Source: Amphimedon queenslandica
Taxonomy: Eukaryota > Porifera > Demospongiae > Haplosclerida > Niphatidae
Direction: 5' to 3'
Assembly (NCBI RefSeq): GCF_000090795.2
Contig: NW_003546247.1
Span: 860,267 to 894,690, forward strand
DNA length: 34,424 nt
Shown: positions 1 to 10,850 of the stretch, piece by piece
Layout: each line of letters begins with the position of its first letter
How positions within the stretch are numbered: the stretch's first letter is position 1
Made by a program: the position numbers and the translations under genes
The notes under the pieces: model-generated
What the model saw: only the letters and a program-made list of their open reading frames with translations
Database searches by the model: none
Told to the model about the DNA's origin: nothing

Positions 1-955
1 TTTGGTCAGTTAATTGTGACTCCTCGTGGGTTATACGTGATAGTAGAGAATCTGATGGATGGTGTCGATATCTCCTAGGCAGTGAGCGAATACGATTCAG
101 ATTCAGAGAATGGTGGATATTATGAGTGAACCATGGGGGAGAATTACGAGATGGAAGTAGTGAGAAGGGGATAAACATTGATTTTGCATTATGAATAGAG
201 TCTCTCAGAGAGGACCACATGGCATTAATAGTTGCAGTAGGAGGCAGTGAAAAGCTGTCCAGGTTAGAGCAGAGACAGTCTAGGTCAGCCTTGGAGTAAT
301 GGTAAACAGCCTGCCTCACTGGTTTTGTACGACTGGTAGACATAGAAATGGAGAAACATATAAGAGAGTGATCAAAAAGAGCAAAACATGTAGAGTTATC
401 AACTTGTAGATTGTGCAACAAGTTTTCTTGATTAGTCATTACTAAATCTAGTATATTACCATGAGTATGTGTAGGTTGTGTAACTAGCTGCTTAAGATAG
501 AAAGAAAAGATAAGGTCACAGAAAGAGAGAGAAGGGGAGGAGGCAGAGAGAGTATGCTAATTCACGTCAGGCATGTTAAAGCCCATGTGATTATAGCATT
601 GGAGTTTCCTGAGACAACAGATGTTATACAGGTAAGTACATCAGAGCAATAACTGTCACAGCTATTCTGGGGTATGCAGATACAAGAGAGCAACACTGGG
701 ATGCTTAATAATGCCACAGTAACCATTTCAATGTCACGATCAGTAGGAACTTTGAAGGAATACTATCTGCAACAGCAATCATAACACCACCCCCTAGTGA
801 ATCTCTGTCACGTCTATATATATAATGTATCCATAAGGCAGAATTTCGTTTTTCAGAATATACTTAGAAAGCTAAGTCTCAGTTACACAAAAAAACACCA
901 TATGAGTGTGCGTAGACGACAAGAGACTGGAAAAAATAGTTTATTGACAAGGCTA
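1..955 (-). pseudogene. LINE ORF2 N-terminal endonuclease (EEP/APE) domain, partial
   Basis: Minus-strand peptides in shifting frames read ILPYGYIIYRRDRDSLGGGV, then FNMPDVN (the family's GDFN motif, with the GD damaged), then HTHGNILDLVMTN, and ALFDHSLICFSIS. These are ordered blocks of the apurinic-endonuclease-like domain that nicks target DNA for LINE reverse transcription; the DH pair near the end matches the catalytic SDH region. YHYSKADLDCLCSNL then begins the linker to the reverse transcriptase, which is outside the window. Stops and frameshifts make it non-functional. The ETW motif region near 900 is blurred by a stop. Confidence 0.82.
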
Positions 956-1158
956 TGAGCATTCCAGAGACCAGTGGGAGTGGAGACACCTATTGGAAAG
1001 AACCAGTAGAGGCAGAGGTGGCTATGGTGTTAAAAGCTGGGGCAGATGAAAGAGAGGGACTTGGGGTGGCTGCTAAAGTGGGAGGAGCTTCAGAAGAGGA
1101 AAGAGAGGGAGGAGAGGAAGTAGTAGGAGGAGTCACATCGACAGGAGGATCAGAGAAA

Positions 1159-2080
1159 TCACAATGGACTCCATATTGGATTCAGGGACAAAGAGCCATC
1201 AACTACTTTTCCTTGTAATGAGCGATGAAGGTAGATACAATTTTGTCTTATACTTACGTTCCGTGAGTCCTTACCAGAAAATATTAAAGAGTGACTCTCC
1301 CGCAACAGAATGGAATGTGTGATTTTATCACTAGGAGATAGGTCTGGACAAACAGTAATACCTGGGGAGTCCTCCAATCGTCTAGGATAACAGACACATC
1401 TAGAGATTATTGGAGTTTCACAAGAATAGGCCAAGAGTGGTCTCTACTATATTTACCTAGTCAAAATAACTCCCGTATAAAGTGTATAGACAGGGATGGG
1501 TATAGGTGTGAGAGAACATCTAGCACACTGTTTTGATGAAGAAGGCCCCTAGCCGTCATATTAGTACCATGAGGACACTCAGGGATACCATAAGTGACTA
1601 GATTACAAGACTGATCTCTGGGTAGGCTACGATTTTGCACGCTTTTTGACGGTGGAGAAGGGATAAATAGGTACCCTGTGTTCCTAGCATTAACCTGGCA
1701 GGCAGGTCCAGAATTAGAAGTTGTAACTATATTTGGGGTGGAGAACCAAGTTTAGAGGAGAGTTCTGAAACTTAAGAAGAAAGGTCAGGTACTAGAGAAG
1801 ACAGAGTTTCAACAGTATTCCGTAAAGACTCAATTTCCTTAGCTTGGGAAACTATATGACAGGAAAGGCAAATGAAAGGATCAGTGGAGGAACAGGTGGC
1901 TTTAAATGCAGAAACAGAAAGACAAGTGCAACCCCGGTGCATCCATCAACAGGTAGGATTTTCGCACTCAATAGCATTGTCACCATCTATACCTCGTTTA
2001 CAATCTTTCCCTTCAATAGCACCTTCACAAATAAAACAATGATACTCTAATTGACCGGCCTTCTTCTTAGATTTAGCCAT
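1159..2080 (-). pseudogene. LINE ORF1 with PHD-like zinc finger, disrupted
   Basis: The start codon is at 2080-2078, followed by a Lys-rich N-terminus (MAKSKKKAG). A Cys/His cluster then reads CFIC, about 20 residues, AIECENPTC, MHRGC, and FICLSCH, which is the spacing of the PHD-like finger in ORF1 of many CR1/L2-like elements. A short heptad-like stretch (AKEIESLRNTVETLSSL) follows. Further on, in more than one frame, come NLVTYGIPECPHGT, GKYSRDHSWPILVKL and PDLSPSDKITHSILLRE, matching the nucleic-acid-binding C-terminal half of such ORF1 proteins. A TGA in the finger and at least two frameshifts disrupt it. The protein would bind the element's RNA. Family known from memory; the decay is seen directly. 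Confidence 0.8.
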
Positions 2081-2399
2081 CAAGTACTATAACAGAGCAC
2101 AGAGAAAAGAGAGAAACAACTGCACCAGACTAGAAGTAAACACAATTGGTGGCCAGTAACAAATAAAGTAACCAGCTAGATTACAAAGGAGGACTAGTGT
2201 TTCTCTACTGAACAAAGACAACATGTGGACAGTGGAGAAGCAACAGGGAGCTACAGGAGACTGGGAAAGAATATTTAATGAACAGATAATGACATAACGT
2301 GTTTGTGGCCGGTTAGAATGACCAAACAAGCAAGGAGGCTATACGAGAATGCTAGATTATAGAGCCTTAAAACAAGTGGCCATCTTCAAACCATGCCCA

Positions 2400-3345
2400 A
2401 TTTTTTTTAAAGCATTGCTCTATTCAGTGCCCCCTTTGTGCAGTCTTTGTTCATTTATTCTAGCTATGCTATTGGCAACAAAAAAGTTTAACCATTCAAA
2501 AATATAATATTAGGATTTATCCAAATATTGTGAAATGAAGTATTATGTATGGCTCTCTCTTTAAAATTTTCAGGTATGGGTCCCTTACGAGGACAGACCA
2601 TTATTGGTGGTAATATCAAGCCAATTGCAGACACACTAGCATAAAGAGTATGTGCTCCTCCCTTCTCTGCTCATGTAGGAAAAAATACTGTACAATGACC
2701 TAATTTTGTAACAATTCTGCCTCTATGGTCAACAATAGAAATGCCAGTTTTGTCACAATTGTAAATTTGCATTGGCTTAGAAAGAAGGTTTAACCTACCA
2801 AATTGCTCCTAATTTTCTAAATATATCTCCTACAACATCAGGATTAGCTGATAGAGCTCTGCAATGAGATAGTGACTGAGGTGCATGAATTGGTAGTACA
2901 GGATTTCATTTTCAAAAAGGATGAAACCAAGAACGTCCTGCCAGGACACCCGTAGAAAGATGTTTTTTATGAACCTCTTAGCTATAACATTGGCTAAATG
3001 CATTACAGTTTCTCTAGTCACTCCATTACCCATATCTGCCATCATAATCAAATATTCACATAATTTATATTTGATAAAACTGTTGCAGGGCTTGGTTTAC
3101 AGTCAACACTAACAGTACCACTTGTGCTTCTCCACAACATTTTAACAGAAACATTATATAGTCTCGCTGATTCCCTTAAACCTTTCCCTTACTCAGACAT
3201 TAATCACTTCTGCATACATGGCTCATTGGTTCATAACTTCTTTGACTCTTAAAGACTTGCAACCATTACTTGGAACATAAATAGTAGAGGTTATAAACTT
3301 GTATTTCCTTGAAGCATTAGATCTATCACTTACATAGAATGCCAT
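2400..3345 (-). pseudogene. pogo/CENP-B-like (Tc1/mariner group) transposase relic
   Basis: On the minus strand a degraded N-terminal segment (SRKYKFITSTIYVPSNG) is followed by a CENP-B-type DNA-binding block (MMADMGNGVTRETVMHLANV) and then the start of the DDE catalytic domain: NLLSKPMQIYNCDKTGISIV carries the first catalytic Asp in the NCDxTG motif, and later LILPPIMVCPRKGPIPENF. This order is that of Tigger/Jerky-like pogo transposases common in invertebrates. At least four stops and several frameshifts occur, and the third catalytic residue region is absent, probably lost where the LINE 5' end meets it near 2395. No terminal repeats were identified. Confidence 0.72.
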
Positions 3346-3829
3346 TCACCTGAAAGACAGAAACAGGCTGGAATAAAGTCTCACACAGACAAGAGCAGAC
3401 ATCACAGCAGGACAGTAGTAACTCACAACGTGGTTATTATTAGTAATTATTACCTTAGTAGGCATAGTGTTAATAAAATAAAATTTCAGCATATCAGTAT
3501 TTAGTAAAAAGCTATGTTTATTCCAACTATATGTGCAAAAAGAAACTGTAAGCAAGAGCTTGTTTCAATTTAAGGGTTTGTCTCATAATGTGATCTCTCT
3601 CATTACTCATGCATATACTCAGTAGAGTTACATAACAGGTTTTCTAAAAATCTGTAATAATTTTTGTACTCTGGAAGGTTCTAACTGGGCTCTTCCTCTC
3701 TAGTTCAAAGGGAGCCGCCATGATGAGTCATTATGTTCATGCTACATCACACTCGTGAATGTAATTAGCATCTCATTATTGTAAGAAAATTTTATAATAT
3801 AAAAACAGTCAGATAAGGTCCTCTAAAGA
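3346..3829. other. noncoding stretch, no feature recognised
   Basis: Both strands are AT-rich with frequent stops in all frames. I see no protein family match, no clear repeat and no RNA gene here. It probably contains the outer end of the pogo-like element on the left. Confidence 0.5.
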
Positions 3830-4600
3830 AGCAGGCATTGGACTAGCGGTCTATACTACTTGAAAATAGCTGCTATGCATGTCTTCAGCCTTCTTGATCA
3901 CCATTTTCTTCATTACCCTCACATAAGTTTCTAACTTCTGTATACAAGGACTTTGTCAGCCTTAAAAAAGTCTAGCCAGTGGTAAGTAAAGGTAGTAGTA
4001 TCCAAAGCAAAGATAAAACATGCAATAAAAGGTCTTTGAGATGAAGAAACGCTCAATGAATGAGTTTCCTGGCACTCTGTCACCAATCTTGGGTGTGGCT
4101 AGGAATGAATTTTTATGATGCAATCATTAATTAACTTCTTGTGGCAACTCAAATGCATCCGACTATAGTGCTGCACAAGTAAGTTGCTGTGAGTTTGAAA
4201 CATGCACATTAATCCCATCTTGTAAGAGTAACTCATCACAAAGGAGAGTAAAGGTTAGAGTTAATGTTTAGCAGTGGTTCAGCTGGACCCATCAAGTTTC
4301 TCTTTTGTATAGAACATGACCAGGTAAATTAAGAATTGCAAGGTAAATGACACCAAAAGAATATGTAAAATGTTCAAATGGCTGAAACCAATCCACATTT
4401 TAGCATAAAGGCATAGGAATATGGTAAGCTCCAAAATTTGTGAAGTAGTCAGAGATAGATTGACCTTAAGTACAATTGAATGAAAAAAAGACAAGGCCAA
4501 AAATGTAATAACTTTTGTCGCCAAATTTTGACATTTCATATATGCCTGCCTACTGATACCAAAATCTCCGCAAAACTGCATGTATTTCTCAAGTTAGAAG
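3830..4600 (-). pseudogene. CACTA (EnSpm)-like transposase fragment
   Basis: Minus-strand frames give FQPFEHFTYSFGVIYLAIL, then NLPGHVLYKRE, then GPAEPLLNINSNLYSPL and DGINVHVSNSQQL. This run resembles the Tnp2-like block of animal and fungal CACTA-type transposases (PWxH, S/VGxIYLxxxNLPRxxRxKxEN, GPxEPxxxIN, LxPLVxEL). That match is from memory and no alignment could be run. Stops and frameshifts are frequent. A second relic of what seems the same family, its C-terminal part, lies at 25102-26005; the two may be halves of related copies rather than one element. Confidence 0.55.
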
Positions 4601-5690
4601 GCATTCTTTTCGAAAGGTGTCCTCGATTTATGGAACAGAATCAAGGTAATTGCGTGGGCTAGTGTTGTATGACAGCAATGACATTACATGGGTAATCACA
4701 GCAATGCTAATTTACAAGTTCTATGGTACTGTTAGCACTTTTGAGGATGTCTGCGGACGAAATACCAAAACACAGGGAACACAGAGGATTCTACTCTCAT
4801 AACTCTGCTAGGAGACTACTTCTACACACCTACACAGAACCAAGCTAAGCTACACTATAATTATTAGTAATGAATATTGTTTTACTTGTTTATACAAAGA
4901 CATTGAAAACTGAAAAAAAAAATACAAAGTGGCTAGAGTGCCTGCAGCTGGTTGCTGTTTTCTTGGCTAGCATGACCAGCCAGCTGGTTATGTAACAATT
5001 AAATCTTTGAAACCGGCTAACGGTTCCTTTGCTGTCACAACTGGAGAACTGGCAGAGAAGAAACACTATCAAAACGATGTCAAATTAGGTCCTTGTTTGA
5101 AGGAAAGTCCTGTAGGATAGGGAATGGTCAGGTTTCTGACTGGCGAGACTAGGATCAGCACAGCATGCATGCAGTTGGTCCATGGTCCATCCTTTAGCTC
5201 CACCCAGGCCAGGCACATGATATCCACATGATATCCACATGATGGCAGGAGTTTCTTCTAGTATTGCGAGTGCGAGTGTGACATTTTCAATTGGAGAGCA
5301 TTTTAAGACATATATTGACCTTGAAAAGAAGAAAAAGGAGTATGAAGTTGCAACATCAACATACTTTTGAATATGTGACAGCAGGACTGTAGAAACAGCT
5401 AGAAAAACAATGTCAAGACTTCTCTCGGACAGGGATGTTGCCAGGATGGAGATAAAAGGGGTAAAAGTGGTGGTGGCAAGCGCCATCGGCACTGGGAAGG
5501 AATGGGGAAAGGGAAGGCAGTGGGAAGGGGGGAAAGGGCGCGAAAAATTGACTTCATAATTAATTAATTATAAGGGGTGTGGTCCCCAGCATAAGTGGGG
5601 AATCAGAATATATTTCTGTCAAAGATGCGCGAAGTTGATTATGGCTGAAGGCGCCTCTGTTTTAGTAGCAGTGGCCCAGAAAGATATTGA
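4601..5690. other. unassigned stretch
   Basis: A minus-strand frame of 135 codons is open at 5085-5492, but its composition is hydrophobic and low in information, and nothing in it matches a family I know. The plus strand of the same interval reads a Lys/Glu-rich peptide (KTYIDLEKKKKEYEVATS) with stops. A short tandem run of an 11-bp unit (ATCCACATGAT) occurs at about 5218-5244. Nothing else is supported apart from the G-rich tract at 5494-5538. Confidence 0.4.
5494..5538 (+). other. G-rich tract with G-quadruplex-forming pattern
   Basis: Seven runs of three or more G, separated by loops of two to eight bases, fall within 45 bp, in a window that is otherwise strongly AT-rich. This meets the usual pattern for an intramolecular G-quadruplex. 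It lies just upstream of the hAT transposase relic at 5690. Function unknown. Confidence 0.55.
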
Positions 5691-7615
5691 ATAGTCTCTG
5701 GCCAGTAGAGAAGACTCAGACACTCAGCAAGAGCCAGGAAATTGGAAAAAATTTGCAGAGCCTCAGTGGAAAGTTAAATATCCATAGATATTAATGAAAA
5801 AAGACCGGATATATGTTCACATGGGCAAGCTACCATGACGAATAAGTCAGGCAAATTTGAAACTGTACCTTATACTGGTTCTCGAACAGATAAACTCAAC
5901 AGACGTGAGGAATCAGCCACACATCAAGAAAGTGTTGATCATTACCATAAATACCAAGCAAGACAAATGTCTTCATCATGTATTATTGATAAAATTACAT
6001 GAGGCAGACATTTTAACTGTTGATGAAGATGCTTTTTGTGCCAGTATTAGATGCATGTATTGGCTTGCTAAGCATGAAGTACCCCAGTCTCACTTCTCTC
6101 CAGTTTTGAATTTATGTATTTTCATGGGTAACAACACACTGGCTGCACTCAATAAAGGAAAAAATTGCAACTACAAGTCACAGCAAATTAATGGGGAGAT
6201 TATAGACTGCATTGTCAGTGCTTTAGAGGAGGAGCTAATTAAAAGAGTGTCAAGATCACCATACATTCCATCATAATTGACAAAGCCACAGACATCACAG
6301 TAAACAAACAACTGGGAATTTCAATACCGTACATTGACAGTTGTCAAAATTTGTAAAGGAACAGCAGATGTCATTTGTGACACTGTTGTGAGGTATTTTT
6401 CAGAAAAAGCAAAACTCGACCTTAAAAAATTAGCTGGTTTTGCAACAGATGGAGCGTCAGTGATGGTTCGCTCTTCTATAGGTGTTTCACAAGGCTAAAG
6501 ATGATAGTGCCAACACTTGATTCAACTCATTGTTCTGCTCATTGGCTTCAGCTAGCTGCATGTAATGCTGCAGAGTCAATTCCAGAGATAATGAAGTTTC
6601 AATCTACAATAAATCAGATATATGTCTACTTTTCTTGAAGAACCAGTAGAACTTCACAACTTGAAGAGATTGAAAAAGTATTACATCAGCCTTCAGTAAC
6701 AATTAAGCAACTAACTGACACTAGATGGCTTTCTCTTGACGCAGCAGCGGTGGAATCTCTTCAGAAGTGTTTAAGAAGTGTCAAGTTGGTATGTGAAGAG
6801 AAAGCTAAGGAGATGCTACTGCCTTAGGGTTAGCCACTCAGATTAGCAAGTGTAATTTCATAGCTACATTGCTTTTCATGTCTGACTTGTTAACAATACT
6901 AGCTAATCTATCATGATCAATGCAAGCTTCCACAATGAACCTGCTGTGTAGAACTGCATGTGCTAGATACCATAAAATCATTAGAAACATTGCGGAGCAA
7001 TACCTGTGCCTGTGGAAGTATGTCCACACTCTACAATATGCAAAAGTTAATGAAAGTAGTAGATAATTTAGATAAGTAACATTTTGAAAAAGTTGGAACA
7101 GAGTGTATCACAAAGTTCATCACCAAGGTTAAAGAAAAATTTCCTGAAGTTAATTTGCTTTGACTACTTGGTTATTTTGATCCTTGTAATGCTGATAAAG
7201 CTACTCTGCTTTCTATGATGAAGTTAGGAGATTTCTTTGACATTGATGAGAACAAGCTGTGGTTAGAATTCTTAGCATATTCATGTTTTGTGCAAAGGTT
7301 ACCTTCTCCATTTGTACATGCGGCAATTAAAGTTATGCACAAGACTGAAGTAAAGGACAGTATGGCCAGTGCATATCCATTAATATCAAAATGATTTACT
7401 TGGATCTAGGTAAATCATTTTACCTGGATCTAGTGCAGAGGTGGAAAGGGTTATTTCAACAAGGAATTGTACTAAGACACCAATTTGCTATCATGTTTTA
7501 ATTAACAAGCACATTAGAATGTTTGATTTCTTTGTCTATGACTGGACCAGCACTTACTGAATGGGACCCCATTCCTTCAATTAAGAAAATGGGAAGCCAT
7601 GGAAAAAGAAAAGTA
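5690..7615 (+). pseudogene. hAT-superfamily transposase, heavily disrupted
   Basis: In shifting plus-strand frames the segment gives a BED/TTF-like N-terminus (WKVKYP, then TNKSGKFETVPYTG), MYWLAKHEVPQSHFSPVLNL, KGKNCNYKSQQINGEIIDCI, IIIDKATDITVNKQLGIS (first catalytic Asp region), KLAGFATDGASVMV (second Asp), HCSAHWLQLAACNA, TDTRWLSLDAAAVESLQKC and finally AEVERVISTRNCTKTPI, which corresponds to the hAT dimerisation motif. The order is that of ZNF862-like hAT transposases. More than ten stops or frameshifts are visible, so it is an old relic. No terminal inverted repeats could be paired with it. It is clearly distinct from the hAT at 13832-16829. Confidence 0.8.
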
Positions 7616-7703
7616 ACTACGTCACATTCATAACTTGTCTAATTCATAACATAAACTATGTATGTCATTATTATTCATTGAATTTTTATTATGAAAGAGG
7701 GTA

Positions 7704-8283
7704 CCATAGGACGATTTATATTTGCAACTGCTAATATTCGCGACAATAAAAACTAATAAAGAAGTTCAATTAAATACCATGAAACCAATTGATAGTTGCT
7801 ATGACAATTGACCACGTGTTTATACAATTACAGTGTTCAGCAGCTAATCATCTATTCTTTAGCAGTTTTAGTGGAACCATCCAGACTCCAGTTCTCTATC
7901 TGCTATCTTCTTGTATAGATGGAACATATCTATGGATAGACCGCTACCTTCAAGCTCTTTGCTGCAAAATCAGTGCTGGTCGGTCAGTCATGATTATAAA
8001 CTACACCCAAGTCAATAAACACTAACTAGAATGGGTGGAGAGTCCCAAGACACGGCGAGGCAGAGTGAGTAGAGTCTTTCTAAAAGAACTGGCTAATGCA
8101 GCTTCAAAGAGTCCAAGCATTAGTAACAGCAAGAAGAATAAAAACTCAAGAACACTGCAGCCTGGTGCTGTGCTTCAATACCGCACTGTTTTCAATTAAA
8201 ATAGCATCCAGTTGCTATGGCAATTGCTAGTGGCGGGAAGAATTCGCGAAAATTAGCAGTTGCGAATATAAATCGTCCTACGG
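7704..8283. mobile_element. MITE with about 40-bp inverted repeats and TA target duplication
   Basis: The left end (7704 onward) begins CCATAGGACGATTTATATTT and continues to TTCGCGA at about 7744. The right end, reverse-complemented, begins CCGTAGGACGATTTATATTC and continues to TTTCGCGA. The two differ at only a few positions over roughly 40 bp. Both ends are flanked by TA (7702-7703 and 8284-8285), as for Tc1/mariner-type target duplications. The 0.5-kb interior has no coding signal and resembles no transposase. The terminus CC(A/G)TA is shared with the tRNA-bearing MITE in this window, which hints at related mobilising enzymes. Confidence 0.85.
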
Positions 8284-8559
8284 TATTTGTATCTCTAAAG
8301 TTAAGTATAGGGATGCGCTTTCTGGATATAAGGTGGGAATGAAACCCTTTATACTTTGCCAGTGATATCTCGTCTCTAAGATGACGTCAAATATTACCAC
8401 CTGGCATTCAGATCTATTCATGGAGGCAGAAAATTTGTAGGCAAAGGAGAAGGAAAACATTCCACATTGTAAGCACTTGGTCATATGATGTGTCAGCCTG
8501 TATGTCATGATAAATTAAACAATAATATTGCATGCATGCTGTATGCAATGTTAGTGCCA

Positions 8560-10610
8560 ACAGAACCTGTTGTAAGTGGAATATTATTTGTTACAGAACA
8601 TTTCAAAAAGACTTAAGAATCAATTTCCCTTTCTGCTTGCGAAGATAGCATTACTCTGGTTGTCAATCACTTCAATGATCACCACAATCACGAAATAAGC
8701 CAGGTAAGTTAACCTAAAAGTCTTGTTTTGCTTCTTGAGAGTAAAGTGCAATAGTGTATTACGAGTGTATTTTCAATGCTGCGTATGAATTTATACTAAT
8801 TCTCCTTTAGATTAAATAATATGCATAATTGTACTTTACTAATTCTTTTAGAATTTATTAAGAAATTTGTTGCCTCAAGGAAAGATATCTGACTATGAGC
8901 AGAAAAAAGTAAAGGAGTTGTTACCAGTTAAGGCAAACAAGAAGATGATCAAGGACAAGCTTAAAAAGGAAACCAGGAAGGTTATAATGATGAAAGATCT
9001 AAGTAATTTAATGGCACAGTCAAAATCTAAAAGTGGTAACAATAACTTGGAATCTGCAGTGAAGCAACTTTGTGAGAAACATGATAAGAGTGTGCTGTAC
9101 TTGTCTACAAGTTTGTGCATACAAGCAGTATGATAAAGTCACACATGCAGTAACATATATTCCATGCAATCACTACCATCAGTATTTAATGCGATTACAC
9201 AAGTATTACTATATTATTAGTGTGTTACTGGTATATTTATTGTACTTGTAGATGCTAGTGTGAAAGTTTTGGTGAATGATGAAAATGTTTCTTACGGGTT
9301 GTATTTTCAGGATCATCAATGAGAAGCATTTTTTCCACTCATCCAGAGTTAATTAGTGTAGATGCTACCTACAAGCAATTAGATTTGAAACTTCTGTTAT
9401 GTATTATGCTTGTAGAGGATTTGAATGGCCAAAGCAAAGTATCTGCTGCCTTTATATTCGTGCATAAAAGAAGAATCCCTGCAAAATGTTGTTGACATAT
9501 TTAAAAAAGCACAACCCAACATGGCCTTCTACTAGAGTTTTGATGACAAAGATATTTGAGAGCGCATATTAGCTAAAAGCTTTCCAAATGCCAGTCTGTT
9601 TAAATGCTTATGTCATACCTTTAGAACGTTTTAACGTGAAACAGTTACTGAAAAAATGGGTATCACTACCGGTCAATGCAATCTTTGTCTTGAATGACTA
9701 CAACAGATGGGTTGTTCATCTAGTGAAGACAAGTATATGGCAATATACTCCACATTTAAGATAGTGCTCTACTTGCTGTAATTGAGTATTTTGATGACCA
9801 ATGGCATCAAATTACAAATGAGTGGGCTTAGGGTACGAAATATTTTACTGGCAATTTTTTAAATGGTACCAAAAATCGTCCAAAGGCCATGCTCAAATCA
9901 GTCATTTCCCATCATTTATCCCTTAATGAGTTTGTAGATAAGTTCTTTTTCATTTTACGTGTACTTTGGTCTGAGCATGACTATAAGGCATGTTTAACTG
10001 TTCAAAAGGTACCAGTGTCCTTTCATTTGCACAAAAACATAGCGAAGAATGACTACATGAAATATCTCACTTCATATACCTAACAATTTGTGTGCAAGTA
10101 AATGGAACTTCGAGCCAACGTTAAACACTTCAACAGTACAAGTGAAGAAGTTCATATAGTTTTCTAGTCATGGAACACTTACAATAACCTCTTCTACTTG
10201 TCAGTGTATTGGAAAAATGTCTATGCTCCTTCCCTGTGACCACATATTAGCTTACAGAATAAAAACTGGTTTAAATTAGTCACAATGTGATAAGACGTGG
10301 ACATTGAATCATTATAAATCTAGTCAACGAATATTTTCAGGTGAAGTTCATAATCCTTTAAGTGTCTCAGTGGTTCAAGTTTTAGATCCAAAAAAGAAGC
10401 CCTTTTCTCAGGTATAAATTAGTGCTTTATATTTCAATATAACTTATCTATATAGTTTAAAAAATTCCACCGAACATCAAAGGTTACCACAAAGCTGGCT
10501 TACTTGTACTCAGAAGAAACAATAATGACAAGCGTTTGATGCTTTTGCAAGACCTAGTTAGTTTGTGGGACCAAAGGAAGCAAGCTAAAGTTGTACAAAG
10601 TAAGTTTGTT
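8560..10610 (+). pseudogene. MULE-type transposase with SWIM zinc finger (ZSWIM1/3-like), disrupted
   Basis: Several exons in order: a FLYWCH/FAR1-like DNA-binding end (SITLVVNHFNDHHNHEISQ) closing at a GTAAGT donor at 8704; LPQGKISDYEQKKVKELL to LMAQ (8867-9010); the MULE catalytic core beginning ISVDATYKQLDLKLLL (first Asp) near 9355, a DKD block near 9550, and GITTGQCNLCLE; then NEFVDKFFFILRVLWSEHDY; and a SWIM finger CQCIGKMSMLLPCDHILAYR (CxCxnCxH) near 10200. A last exon near 10480 follows a short GT-AG intron. The catalytic Glu block (NRxExxN) appears deleted at 9878-9890, and several stops and frameshifts occur. Such genes exist both as transposases and as domesticated ZSWIM genes; the decay favours a dead transposon. 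Confidence 0.8.
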
Positions 10611-10627
10611 ATATGATTTTTACTATC

Positions 10628-10850
10628 ATGGCTAGTAAGCCCAGACGAAGTGAGTTAACAACAAACAGGTTGTCAAAATGTTATCATGAAATAAAATAGG
10701 AATGAGATGGACAACGATAATGATAGCAGTCAAACATCAGATAGAAAAGAGAAAGAATGATGAAAAAAAGAACGTGTGTGTTATGCATATGCGTGAAAAT
10801 AATAATGAATATTAACAATGATAACAATAATAATAATAATGATAATAAGA
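10628..10850 (-). repeat. 3' LTR of the gypsy element, interrupted
   Basis: Sequence from about 10628 (GGCTAGTAAG, ...GGTTGTCAAAATGTTAT, ...AATAGGAATGAGAT, ...GAAAAGAGAAAGAATGATG, then an AAT-rich tail) parallels the sequence starting at 19626, in the same orientation. Their positions at the two ends of the gypsy coding region identify them as LTRs. At about 10850 the similarity stops where a LINE fragment begins; the LTR remainder may lie near 11750-11780. The outer boundary is approximate. Confidence 0.7.

Larger units (their letters stand above)
1..2395 (-). mobile_element. 5' part of a CR1/L2-like non-LTR retrotransposon (LINE)
   Basis: Read on the minus strand, an ORF1 (2080 to about 1159) with a PHD-like finger is followed by the endonuclease domain of an ORF2 (about 950 to 1), which runs out of the window. 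That order is typical of CR1/L2-group LINEs of marine invertebrates. The stretch 2081 to about 2395 would be the 5' untranslated region; its outer limit is a guess, set where sequence resembling a pogo-like transposase begins. Several stops and frameshifts show a dead copy. The reverse transcriptase would lie to the left of the window. Confidence 0.8.

Noticed and set aside
955..1218. 87-codon plus-strand Glu/Gly-rich frame as a gene
   Set aside because: It lies antisense to the LINE between its ORF1 end and ORF2 start, has a purine-rich composition that avoids stops, and matches nothing.
5085..5492. 135-codon minus-strand frame as a gene
   Set aside because: Hydrophobic, low-information peptide with no recognisable motif or splice context; open frames of this size arise in such DNA by chance.
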